Shown: piece after piece, positions 51,683 to 61,319 of the stretch
Position numbering within the stretch: position 1 is the stretch's first letter
Layout of the letters: every line of letters begins with the position of its first letter
From: Gracilaria gracilis
Taxonomy: Eukaryota; Rhodophyta; Florideophyceae; Gracilariales; Gracilariaceae
Assembly (NCBI GenBank): GCA_030374805.1
Contig: JARGSG010000018.1
Coordinates: forward strand, 310,001-374,000
Length of the DNA stretch: 64,000 nt
Reading direction: 5' to 3'
Position numbers and translations under genes: made by a program
The notes under the pieces: model-generated
What the model saw: only the letters and a program-made list of their open reading frames with translations
What the model was told of the DNA's origin: nothing
The model's database searches: none

Positions 51683-54600
51683 GAGCAGGAAAAAACCGAA
51701 CGGTTAGCGTAGGGGCCACCCCTAACCGTGAATTGGAAGGCCCGTCGATACCGGAACGGGAAACCTTAATGGTGGAAAAAGAAGAATCAGATGTACCCAA
51801 TGTGGTGTGTCTAATGAAGTACAATAACTATAAATTTAATGCTTCAGTAAGCGTTCTCAATTACCTACAGGTTCCCGTTGCGTGTGTACTCGATACCGGC
51901 GCCGGTCCGAATGTGCTAAACGCTCGCGTCATACCCGATGCGCTCTTGCAGAACATTCGACCTGCCCCGACTATCAACCCGCTGGTGGACGCTAACGAGC
52001 GCCCACTGCACCTTAGAGGAATGTTAACCACTGTGGTACAACTTGGAACCTTGAAGGTGAAGCTCAATTTCTTTGTGGTGGATCGTCTGGCGACAGACTG
52101 TATCCTCGGGACCAACTTTATTGACAAAAATGGTTGGCGTAAGAAGCCGAGGTTCAATATACCCACCGAAACGGTTTCAAACAAGATACGGCTCACCAAA
52201 TTGGTTTCAATTCCGGCTATGACCCAAATGGTAGTGAATGTCTCATGCGCAGTTCCAGGATTGGTAATGCTACAGAACCATCCTAGGTTGGCAGAAAGAC
52301 ATCTCGCCTTGATGGCAAACGGGATTATCGACAACATCCCTAACCAATCCTTCAAGGTGTACTTGAGTAACTTTAGCAATCACATTGTTAAGTTACCCAA
52401 GAATACCACTATTGGAATCGCATTGCCGGCACCACAAGGGGTTTTCACGGTGTCACCTAATGGGTTGGGCGAGGTCGCCACCTCTAAGGAAGGGGAAGGA
52501 ACAGATGCGCCATACCCTGCATATGCGCCCCCGTTATCGACAAACACCAAAATGGAACAGAAGATCGCCAATACCTTTAAGGTTAGGGATCAGGAAAAGA
52601 TTATGGAACTGGACCCAGTGCGGAATTGGAGAGAGGAAGTCCAGATCGGTGCGGAGAACCAGGCTCTCCGAGACCGGATCCTCAGTCTCTTAGAAGAATT
52701 TGAACCCATGTGGTCGGGCCGGTTGGGCCAAATTGAGGCTACAGAGCACCGTATTGATATGGTGCCTGGCTGGAAACCCATTAACCAGCAGCCTTACCGT
52801 GCAGGTCCAAAAGCCCGGGAGGTTGAGCTCAATGAGGTCGAGAGAATGCTCCGTGAAGGTGTCATAGAACCAGCAAATGCGGACTGGGCCAGCCCTGTGG
52901 TTCTCGTCACAAAGAAGAATGATACCCGTATGCGGTTCTGTGTGGACTACAGAAAACTGAATAGTATGACCATTAGGGATTCGTACCCAATACCTAGAAT
53001 GGAGGAGTGTATAGATTCATTGGGCAACGCCAAGATCTTTACTACGCTCGATACCAATTGTGGTTATTGGCAGGTACCTATCAGGGAAGAAGACAAGGAC
53101 AAAACTACGTTTATTTGCCACGCTGGGTTATTCCGCTTTACGCGTATGCCCTTTGGGTTGCGAAATGCCCCGGCTACCTTTCAGAGGGCGTTAGATATAA
53201 CCCTTTCGAAGGTAAAGTGGAGAACCGCTCTGGTATACATCGACGATGTAATCATATATTCCAGAACGGTAGAGGAACATTTTCACCATGTTAGGGAAGT
53301 TTTGAACCTTTTGAGGGAATCTGGAGTAACGTTGAAGCTCCGCAAGTGCAAATTCTTCACCAAAGAGGTAGAATACCTTGGTCATATCATCAGCCCTGGG
53401 AGGTTAGAAGTGACGCCGCGGAATATCCGGGCCGTGCAGGAGGCGAAGCCACCCACGTCCCAGACGGAAATCCGATCCTTTATAGGTTTGTGCAATGTGT
53501 ACCGCCGGTTTATCAAGGGATTTGCCAAGATAGCGGCTCCCCTCAACAGGAAGCTGCTGAAAGGTCAACCTAGAAGGTTTGAATGTCTTACCAATGAGGA
53601 AATGGATGCGTTCGAGGCGCTGAAACATGCGCTCTTGACACCTCCCATCTTGGCATTACCCAAAGCTGGTTTACGATACACGTTGGATACTGACGTCTCG
53701 GACGCCCAAATTGGTTGTTGTCTTATGCAGGAGCAAGAAAACGGCGACAAACTACCTATACGGTACTGGAGCCGTGCTTTGCACGCTGCAGAAAAGAACT
53801 ACACAACAACCGAAAAGGAATGTCTGGCAGTGGTCTGGAGCATGTTGATGCTCCGTCCCTACCTATATGGTGAAAGGTTCACGCTTCGAACCGACCATGA
53901 TGCCCTACGGTGGATACTGGGTCTGGCCCACGCATCAGGCAGACTTGCCCGATGGCGGTTACGACTTTCAGAGTTCGAGTATGACGTACAGTACCGTCCA
54001 GGTATCAAGCACAATGTCGCAGACGCGATGTCTCGCATTACCACAGATGGTTTGGACACCGAGCCGTTAGATGATGATATCCCATGCTTTACCATCTCTA
54101 CCAACCCTGATGGTGATACCTTAAAAGGTTACTGGACTCTACCCGAAGAGGATACGTGGTTTAGTGATGCCATCGCTCGGGAAATACTCGCCCTCGAGGA
54201 AACAGACGTCATGCCAATTACCCGCGAGGAATTCCTGAGAGAGCAAGCAAACGATGTTTATTGCCGCTCTCTCATGGACCAAGTAGGTATGAAAGACTCG
54301 AACTTTGACGTCGACCGAAATGGTTTCCTGGTGAGGCGAGCTCCTATTGATGGTTCCCTTCAGAAGGTGGTGCCCAAGGTACTGCGCCTTCGGATGCTGT
54401 ACCTGGCCTACTACCCAAGGCTACCAGGACACCCTGGAGGTACGAGAATGTACTACACCTTGAGGCAAGGGTACTACTGGCCTCATATGGCTAATGATGT
54501 ATATACCTTTGTAGGTCAATGTGAATCTTGCGTACGTACCCGTGGAGGTCTCCGGAAGCACAGGAAATACTTGAAGTTATTTCCTGCAGCGGGTCCTCTC

Positions 54601-55800
54601 GAGTTCGTCGCAATAGACCTTCTGGGTCCATTACCAAAAACCACAAGGGGATATCAGTACATCATCGTAATCACCGACAGGTTCTCGGAGCTCACGCGAG
54701 CGATACCCTTGAAGGACACGAAATCGACGACCCTCGCGGTGGCGTTCTTGAACAATTGGATCTACCCGTATGGTGCACCGCTTTATTTACTTACCGACAA
54801 TGGTTCGAACTTAGCTTCGAAGTTCTTTGAAGCTGTTTGTAACCTCTTGGGTATTAAGCACTACTTCACTACTGCCTACCATCCGCAAGCGAATGGGCAA
54901 GTGGAGCGCTTTAACCGAACACTGGTATCTAGGCTGCGACATTATACGGAAGAACACCAAACTGGTTGGGACGAGCTCGTGCAGCCCTTGACATATGCAT
55001 ATAACCTTCAGGTTCATCGAGCGACGCAAATTACGCCGTTCGATCTAGTACTGTCAAGACACCCACCTGGTATTGTTGTTGAAGGGGACCCATTAGGACA
55101 AGAAGCCGCCGGAGCGCTCACACCGTCACAGGTCAAACGGAATACCCTTTTGAGGTTGAGACGTGCTCTCAATTATGCTGAGAGCAAGCTCACAGCATCC
55201 CAGAAGCGGTACAAGGAGGACTACGACCGAAAGGTAACCCAAGTGGTAACGGCTACGCCGGGTCAATATGTCGTTATTGACCACCCCCGGAAAGGAGCTA
55301 AACCACGACCGGGTGATGAAGCTGATGATGAAGCTATTGATAGAGATATCAATTCTAAGCTTCTTCCGAAATCATCGGGACCTTTCAAGGTAGTTTGGTC
55401 GACCGACCACACGGTAACGGTGAACCAAGATGGTGTAGAGAATACAATCTCTATTGACCGAATCACGGTTGCACCTCAGACGGTTCAGTCCAGGAAGGAA
55501 CGCGGAGAATCCGCGCGTGACCCACAAGCGGTTGCCCTGAGGACTCAGCCCCGGGAAGACGGGACACCCATCGATGTTAATGATGACGCACAGGGTGACG
55601 ACCCAGACTACGTACCACCTGCGGGGATTACGGTTGCTCCTTCAGAGGAAACACCTACCCCTAGAGGTAGCGATGCTCATCTAAACCAAAGTGGTGAAAG
55701 GATAACATCGCAGGTCTCTAATGAGTTCCCAGTGGAACGCCTTGTAGGTCACCGCCGTACCCAAGAAGGTCTAAAGTACACAGTACGCTGGTATGGCTGA
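51580..55800 (+). CDS. pol: E3 pol polyprotein (protease, RT, RNase H, integrase)
   Basis: Open from 51580 with no ATG needed, in the -1 frame relative to gag, so it is probably made by frameshifting or processing. About 1,400 codons uninterrupted. Protease: VLDTGAGPNVLNA. Linker with SKEGEG. RT: ASPVVLVTKKNDTRMRFCVD, MPFGLRNAPATFQRALD, box YIDD (ALVYIDDVIIYS). RNase H: LDTDVSDAQIGCCL, TEKECLAVVWSML, RTDHDALRWIL. Integrase: HHCC (HPGGTRMYYTLRQGYYWP...CESCVRTR), catalytic Asp in VAIDLLGPL, Asp in LLTDNGSNLAS, Glu in NGQVERFNR; GPF segment. All catalytic residues are present. The frame stops at TGA 55798-55800, inside the C-terminal chromodomain (YTVRWYG-stop). Confidence 0.93.
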   Translation, partial: PIWIWKEGTSSTITISGSSRRGNTNLGEGQSGSVRAGKNRTVSVGATPNRELEGPSIPERETLMVEKEESDVPNVVCLMKYNNYKFNASVSVLNYLQVPVACVLDTGAGPNVLNARVIPDALLQNIRPAPTINPLVDANERPLHLRGMLTTVVQLGTLKVKLNFFVVDRLATDCILGTNFIDKNGWRKKPRFNIPTETVSNKIRLTKLVSIPAMTQMVVNVSCAVPGLVMLQNHPRLAERHLALMANGIIDNIPNQSFKVYLSNFSNHIVKLPKNTTIGIALPAPQGVFTVSPNGLGEVATSKEGEGTDAPYPAYAPPLSTNTKMEQKIANTFKVRDQEKIMELDPVRNWREEVQIGAENQALRDRILSLLEEFEPMWSGRLGQIEATEHRIDMVPGWKPINQQPYRAGPKAREVELNEVERMLREGVIEPANADWASPVVLVTKKNDTRMRFCVDYRKLNSMTIRDSYPIPRMEECIDSLGNAKIFTTLDTNCGYWQVPIREEDKDKTTFICHAGLFRFTRMPFGLRNAPATFQRALDITLSKVKWRTALVYIDDVIIYSRTVEEHFHHVREVLNLLRESGVTLKLRKCKFFTKEVEYLGHIISPGRLEVTPRNIRAVQEAKPPTSQTEIRSFIGLCNVYRRFIKGFAKIAAPLNRKLLKGQPRRFECLTNEEMDAFEALKHALLTPPILALPKAGLRYTLDTDVSDAQIGCCLMQEQENGDKLPIRYWSRALHAAEKNYTTTEKECLAVVWSMLMLRPYLYGERFTLRTDHDALRWILGLAHASGRLARWRLRLSEFEYDVQYRPGIKHNVADAMSRITTDGLDTEPLDDDIPCFTISTNPDGDTLKGYWTLPEEDTWFSDAIAREILALEETDVMPITREEFLREQANDVYCRSLMDQVGMKDSNFDVDRNGFLVRRAPIDGSLQKVVPKVLRLRMLYLAYYPRLPGHPGGTRMYYTLRQGYYWPHMANDVYTFVGQCESCVRTRGGLRKHRKYLKLFPAAGPLEFVAIDLLGPLPKTTRGYQYIIVITDRFSELTRAIPLKDTKSTTLAVAFLNNWIYPYGAPLYLLTDNGSNLASKFFEAVCNLLGIKHYFTTAYHPQANGQVERFNRTLVSRLRHYTEEHQTGWDELVQPLTYAYNLQVHRATQITPFDLVLSRHPPGIVVEGDPLGQEAAGALTPSQVKRNTLLRLRRALNYAESKLTASQKRYKEDYDRKVTQVVTATPGQYVVIDHPRKGAKPRPGDEADDEAIDRDINSKLLPKSSGPFKVVWSTDHTVTVNQDGVENTISIDRITVAPQTVQSRKERGESARDPQAVALRTQPREDGTPIDVNDDAQGDDPDYVPPAGITVAPSEETPTPRGSDAHLNQSGERITSQVSNEFPVERLVGHRRTQEGLKYTVRWYG

Positions 55801-55902
55801 GGGGCTGACGGTGATACCGCCGAGCCGCCCTCAGCCATACCACACCATTTCAGAGTAAGCTACTGGAACCGCAAAGGAGAGGACATACCGAATGATGGGT
55901 AA
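55801..55902 (+). pseudogene. E3 chromodomain remainder after TGA
   Basis: In the pol frame after TGA 55798-55800 the sequence stays open to TAA 55900-55902 and reads GADGDTAEPPSAIPHHFRVS. This aligns with the second half of the E2 chromodomain (GPEADSDEPIEHLPRSKVVQ). Either a nonsense change truncates the chromodomain, or the stop is sometimes read through. Confidence 0.6.
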
Positions 55903-57826
55903 ACCTTATAGGTAATGCAGTCCCCTAAGGAAGGGGGAAAAGCACATTGTAATGAGGAGTACCAAAGTCGGTTCGGACGCTCACCGGGAAGATACAACCA
56001 GAAGGAAGCATTCCATGAGGGTACGTCCAAGGAGCGGTAGCGCTAAAGACGGACGCACCGTTGTACGCGCGCCGTTGCACACGCGCCATGCACGTGCGCG
56101 GCACGCGCGCGAACCCGCACGGTGAAAACATTCAAAAAATTGGATCTTTTTATTTGACGAGGCATACGCGCGCTGCTCGTGGCGCGCCGTGCGGAGTAAC
56201 CGATTCGGTTTACACTATTGTGTGTAGGAAGCGAACAACGGCATGGTCAAAAAATCTAAGTATTTTGACCGTGCCGCGCTCCCGAATCGGCCATTCCCAG
56301 CCTCTGAAACCCCTTGGTTCTCGAGATACAGACCAAAAGGGTTTTCTGCGTTTTCACTACCATCTGGAGGGGTAATTTTCCGGTCGAATTTTTTGATTCG
56401 CCTTGCAAGTAACCTCCGGGGTAAAGCACCGCACGTGCGCCCATGCATGGTGAGAGGCCATGCAGAACCATCTCGGTACATTGCTGGCCACTGCTCGCAA
56501 GCGCTTGGCACAACATAGGACCTCATGGGAAGCGAAACCGCTCGCTGCGCCGCACGAAGGCGCATCGGCGTACCAACATGGTGAACCATACTACGAGCAC
56601 CAGAATGGTTCAGGATGGAGCTAACTTAAGTACAAGGCATTAACCCTCACCCATCGTGGTACGCTGGTCTAAGGAAGGGGGAGAAGAGTTTCAAAACCTG
56701 ATTCGAGATGCCCAGCTCTAAGGGAAAGGGGAGCTGTTTTTGCGCTTCCTCTCTTGCTGCGCACCGCACCTATAGGGTAATCGGAACCTAACATGGAAAC
56801 GCATGACATTTAACTTTTATTTCAAGACTAACACCAATACGGATGCGGGAGCAAAGTGGCTCAAGCACAGACCCAAGTGGAGACAATAATCAACCTGAGG
56901 GTGAACGCATGGCAAGCGCCTAGTGCCCAACAGGGACGGTGCGACGCTCGCTGCGCACGGTAGCGCACGCCAATGTTTACCAAAGTGGTTTGGAGGTCGT
57001 GCGATTGGAGATCAAACTGAAAGGAAATCATGACCCAGATGGTTATTGTGAGGAACCGAACCTTCGTGGTTGTGGACAACGATACCCGCAGGAACCGATA
57101 CGGCCTATCGAATGAACCTTGAAGGAAGAGCAAGTCTCTGCGGAAAAAGCACGATGACGCTGTACAGTCGTGTACGGTAGGGTTAGAACCTTGAAGGTGC
57201 TACGATAATCGTGAAGCTACAAAGAAAGTGCAAGAACCAGACCTGTATGGTATCGCGAAGTCGACCAGTACGGTATCGGATAGGAAGGAGAGCAGACGAG
57301 CCGCGCATACGTGGACCAATGTGGTGATGTTGTAACCATTGCGGGAGCAAGAAGACCGCGAAGGGACAGCTAGACCGCAAAAGTTTCAAATTGGCGCGAC
57401 AATCGTGTTGCCGCCCAGTGCAGGGGACAGTGCGTTCTAGAGCGGGAACAGGGAAGCGACCACCAAAGTATTGTGATGAAGGCGAGAACGAGAAGATAGT
57501 ACCATAATGGTGTCGCCCCATAATGGGTATCCCGAAGCAGTGCAATAGAGAGCCTTGAAGGTACTGGAAGAAGACGCGCGTCGCGCCCAAACCACAAATG
57601 GGAATGAATAGGCCGCTGTCGGTGATAACCAGAGAGGTGGATAGAGCCGCAATCGGTGATGACCAAGGTGGTGAACAGAGTGCGTTCGGCGATGCAGAGC
57701 CGACGCGACGCACGGCGCGAAATGGCACAAAGGCTGCGACAGGGACCAAATTGGTACGACGATGCCACCGACTTGGTGAAAGGATCTAGGCGCCACGAGG
57801 GCGTGGCTCAGGGTAGGAAGGGGGTC
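55903..57826 (+). other. E3 non-coding 3' region with repeated polypurine and ACC-N4-GGT motifs
   Basis: About 1.9 kb with no ORF that has protein character on either strand; the frames at 57183-57749 (-) are low quality. It carries polypurine copies TCTAAGGAAGGGGG-like at 55922, 56668 and 56717, and the terminal tract at 57814. From about 56570 onward it holds an unusual series of short inverted repeats of form ACC-NNNN-TGGT, such as ACCAACATGGT, ACCAAAGTGGT and ACCATAATGGT. E2 has an antisense ORF in the equivalent place; E3 does not. Confidence 0.6.
57814..57826 (+). promoter_or_regulatory. E3 polypurine tract
   Basis: TAGGAAGGGGGTC immediately before the 3' LTR. Confidence 0.8.
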
Positions 57827-58334
57827 TGTAGTACAATGAGACCTCAATGGGTTGGTGCCACGTGGGCCTACTGGTGCGCCTTGCTGGCTGCACTGTACCC
57901 AATTGGTATTCTGTATTTTATAATTTTTAATTTCTAATTTATAGTCTAGGATAGTTTAGCATTGCTGGCCCATGACAGTAGGTCATGGGCACAGCCGATG
58001 ACGTCATGCCCGCATGGGAAATCGGCGTCGGTGCACCTTGTATATAGTGTGGTGCACCTCGCCTTCCCCCTCGGGTATTGTAAAGTCAGGCACCACTAGG
58101 GCAGTAACTATACCATCTTGGTCACTTGCTACTCTATTACTATTCAGGTTTTACCGCGCGTCGACGTCTACTACCGTACACCTACACGGTCTAGACTAGT
58201 TGCCCCGCCGTTTGCCCCTGCGGGTTTCAGGTGCCCTACTACCATATTGGTTGTGTGTTTTTCCCCTTTAGGTTGAGCCCTCGCGCGCTCCCTCTACCAG
58301 GCGGACCCCACACCTTATCGGTATTTGTACGACA
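57827..58334 (+). repeat. E3 3' LTR
   Basis: 508 bp, one base different by eye from the 5' LTR. Followed by AGTGT. Confidence 0.97.
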
Positions 58335-59040
58335 AGTGTACCTCCCACTTCTTCTTCTCAATCTTACGAGCCACAAACACGCCCCAATGCATATTTCGTA
58401 CATTGACAGGGACAACAACCGTCGAGATTTCATTCGGACTAGAGTACAGCTTCTCTTTAAATCTCCGCTCATATCGCTCTTATGTGTTCAGCTGTTCATC
58501 TGGTGACTGAGTATGGAACACATTCGATATATTGGCCACCCCACAACCAGTATCGGACGGTAAGAGCACAACCCCATTCTTCGGCTCCAGCTCAAGAATA
58601 CCTGCATCAAGCAAGATGTTGCAAAACCATTCATGTCTTCCAGACGAATTTACCAGATTAGCACCACAATTACCTTTCTCGTCGATAGAAGAACGATGTT
58701 CTATGATCAAATAGAACCACAAATGTTTCAATTCGAGAAAACCTTGTGGTTTTTTTCTGTCGAACTGAAAAGTGGTTTTCTTTGCTACGGACTTGAGAAA
58801 CGACGAAAGTAAACGAAACATTTTGCCGATCATTAATATTTCCTTCGTGTTGAGATATCGCTCGCAGTTTTGTTCCGAAACCAGTGGTTCTTTTGTAGAT
58901 TTGACAGGTTTTCCATCATCGTCCACCTCATCCCTGGAGTCTTCATTCCGGGGGTCTATAAATCCTACAACAACCGGATCTAGAAGATCCTCTGGTGGGT
59001 AGTGTACGGTTGGATCCGTATCGCGTCAAAAAGAGATCAT
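58335..59040 (-). pseudogene. MULE Ulp1-like protease, N-terminal part
   Basis: Minus-strand frame from a possible ATG near 59040. It is broken by TGA a few codons later and by TAA at 58480-58482, and runs to the E3 insertion point. The C-terminal half shows the Ulp1/C48 core start: TVVVPVNVRNMHWGVFVARK, with the catalytic His in MHW, then KKKWEVH. The next residues are on the other side of E3 (WGDSL...), and the frame is continuous when one AGTGT copy is used. The N-terminal part (VDDDGKPVKSTKEPL; FLELKHLWFYLIIEHRSS) is not assigned. Confidence 0.75.
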
Positions 59041-59151
59041 CAAAAAAAATAATAGACGGTTTAGCCACGATTTTGCGACGATGGAGATAATCATTACCGA
59101 CTGGAAGGAAAACTGCGTAAGGAAAAGCGCACTTGGCTTTTGTTCAGATTC

Positions 59152-59437
59152 TGAAAACGCGCGCTTTTCAAGTTACGGAGTAACGGAGCCATTCCATGCC
59201 CTATCGGGATGTCACGCGGCTGTGTGAGATCTTCGTTGCTTCGCAGAAAAATATCAAGAAGAAAGCCAATCACGAGTGGCGCTAGGGAGGTTCTACTGAC
59301 GTGGCTGTGGTTTAGTGAGGAGGAACACCTCCGTTGTTAAGGGAGGATCCTCTGTAATTTGTATCATATAAAGGGAGGTTCCAAGCGTGTTTTCTACGAC
59401 CCCTACGGTGCGTAGGATCTCCGGGGGCCTTCCAACG
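59152..59437 (-). repeat. MULE right terminal inverted repeat
   Basis: Inverted partner of 44240-44492. The outermost about 20 bases differ (CGTTGGAAGGCCCCCGGAG against GGAGACCGGAG), so the terminal few bases are uncertain. The next 9 bases, GTACAGTAC, are the target duplication. Confidence 0.8.
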
Positions 59438-59664
59438 GTACAGTACAGGTCAACACTGTAACTAGTGTGGGTTCTTAATTAGTGTCGTAACACAAATTAG
59501 AGTAGGCCACACTATTCAAGGTGACTGCGTCTGGATCTGAGACGCAATTAATGTAGGCCAACATGAGATCCAGGTGCTTTGGGCGCCAAATACAAATCAG
59601 GACATCTATATAAGAACTTCCTCTGCTCAAACAAGCATAGACAGCTTCTCCCAAACACGAGATC

Positions 59665-61314
59665 ATGTCGCTCATTGCTTCTCCTTTACTTAGTGCGTTC
59701 GCACAGATGCAGAGCAATCATACCAACCAAACCGAATCATCCTCTTCTGCAACGACAAGCTCAACCCAGCAGTCCATAGAGCACAACCATCAGCAGAACC
59801 AATCCGAAACACCAGATTCATCTCCCCAAACACGCCGTTAACCACAACATGTCCTCACAAACACCCAAAGGGCAACTATCGCACGCTGGATGATAAACCG
59901 AGCTCTTGCCGAAGGAGCAACGCATATACCCTCTCAAGCAGTCGCACAATTCCCCCAATACTTCCGTGGAAGTGCCAAAACCAACCTCCAAAGAGCCTGT
60001 AGATACTGGAAACAACGACAAATGTTAGCAAACGGGCAGGATAGCATGTCAAGAAAAGGAGAGTTCTCATTCGTACGTGTCACCAAAAATGGGCTCAAGA
60101 GACACAATTGTAAGAGCCGCGGCGGAAGAGGACGTCGCATAACGCCGTGGGTGTTTGCCCTACACCAGGATTTGGTGGACGACTTCAACCGCATGCGAAA
60201 AGCGGGAGTTAAGTTCAATGCATCCTTGTTACGCAAGCTCACCCTCAAGCTTATCGATGGCAAAATCGAGGGTCCCTATCATCAAAGTATGATTGATGAA
60301 AGAAGCAAGAAGGCCATCAAGACTCTTATAATCCCACGCTGGATTCAATCGTTCATGAATAGATTCCATATTGTTAGCCGATACCAATGTGGAAAGCTCA
60401 TGGTGTCCCCACAGAAACAGGAACAGATCGAACGAGAGGTCGCATACCACCTCGGACAGTTGGCCAGAGATTTCCGTTCCAAAGCTTTGAAGGAAGAGGA
60501 TGTGTACAACGCCGATGAAACGCACTTCTGTATCAACATGGACAATCACAAGACGCTCGCGCTTGTTGGTGAGAAGAATATACGGTATGCAGACGTCGTG
60601 TCAGGAGAAGATGGGATGAACATGATGGTGCTGATAGCCGGAAAACCTAACGGATGCTCGGAAACACCGATGATGATCTTCAAGAACCCGGACAAAAATT
60701 ATCCAATTCGGGGGCTGCCCGATAATGTTCCCGGCATGGTTTATCGCACAGGGCCAAAGGCCTAGATGGACAAGCGCGTCTTTTTGGAATGGGTGAAGGA
60801 AAAACGCCTTTTGACTCCTCTTCTACATGGGCGCAAACGAATCTTGTTTGTGGATTACGTTAACTCTCATGATGTTACGGAAGAGGTTCGTGCTTCACTA
60901 GCGCAGTCCAACACCGAAATCAGGTTCTTACCATGCAATGCCACCTATCTTGTGCAGCCTGCGGAGAGTTTCGTGATCCAAAAGTTGAAGACCTATTGGC
61001 GCAGGGAGTGGGATGACCATAAAATGAGCTTGTTAGGCAACAACTTGTGGTGTGATGGTACGAGAGCTTTGGGAAAACTTACTAATCCAGGGAAGTGAGA
61101 CCTCTTAAAGCTTGCAGCGAAGTCAGTTCGGGCTGTGAGTGCGATGCGAGACAAAGATGGGATGACCTATATGCGGAAGGCTATGATTCGCTGCGGTATG
61201 GGTTTGAATTTGAACGGGCAATGGGAAGAGCTACAGCTCTTCCCAGAACTTCAGGCAATCATTGCCAAGTATAGGGAGAACTTGGACGGTGTTGCAGTAG
61301 GATCGAGCTCCTGA
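59665..61314 (+). pseudogene. Pogo-like DDE_1 transposase pseudogene
   Basis: One frame of 550 codons from ATG 59665 (MSLIASPLLSAFAQMQSN) to TGA 61312-61314, the same length as the intact pogo-like protein at 15196, with three in-frame stops: TAA 59839, TAG 60763 and TGA 61096. DNA-binding part: RATIARWMINRALAEGATHI and RMRKAGVKFNASLLRKL. Catalytic core: NADETHFCI (first Asp), LFVDYVNSHDV (second Asp), and LVQPAESFVIQKLKTYW, where Glu replaces the usual third Asp of the QP-x-D motif. The TAG and TGA are compatible with CAG-to-TAG and CGA-to-TGA changes. Nonfunctional. Confidence 0.85.
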
Positions 61315-61319
61315 TGGTT

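Larger units (their letters stand above)
48895..58334 (+). mobile_element. Ty3/gypsy LTR retrotransposon E3, very young
   Basis: 9,440 bp. The LTRs are 48895-49402 and 57827-58334 (508 bp each), TGTAGTACAATG...GTACGACA. I found one difference between them (GGGAGATC against GGGAAATC). The target duplication AGTGT is at 48890-48894 and 58335-58339. Primer-binding site at 49406, polypurine tract at 57814. Plus-strand gag (49550-51682) and pol (51580-55800) are nearly intact. About 1.9 kb of non-coding DNA separates pol from the 3' LTR. It inserted into the MULE protease gene. Sister family of E2. Confidence 0.97.
44240..59437 (-). mobile_element. MULE DNA transposon with Ulp1-like protease, split by E3
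   Basis: Long terminal inverted repeats (44240-44492 and 59152-59437, about 250 bp, clearly similar by eye). They flank minus-strand genes for a Ulp1-like protease with FAR1-like domain (59040 to 47508) and a MULE transposase (47456 to 44893). Flanking 9-mers GTACTGTAC (44231-44239) and GTACAGTAC (59438-59446) match at 8 of 9 bases, as expected for a MULE target duplication. Without E3 (9,440 bp) the element is about 5.8 kb. The genes carry stops and a frameshift, so it is non-autonomous now. Confidence 0.8.

Noticed and set aside
57183..57847. Minus-strand ORFs of 130-190 codons in the E3 3' region as a possible antisense gene like that of E2
   Set aside because: No similarity to the E2 antisense protein, low-complexity Pro/Ser/Leu translation, several equally long frames overlap.
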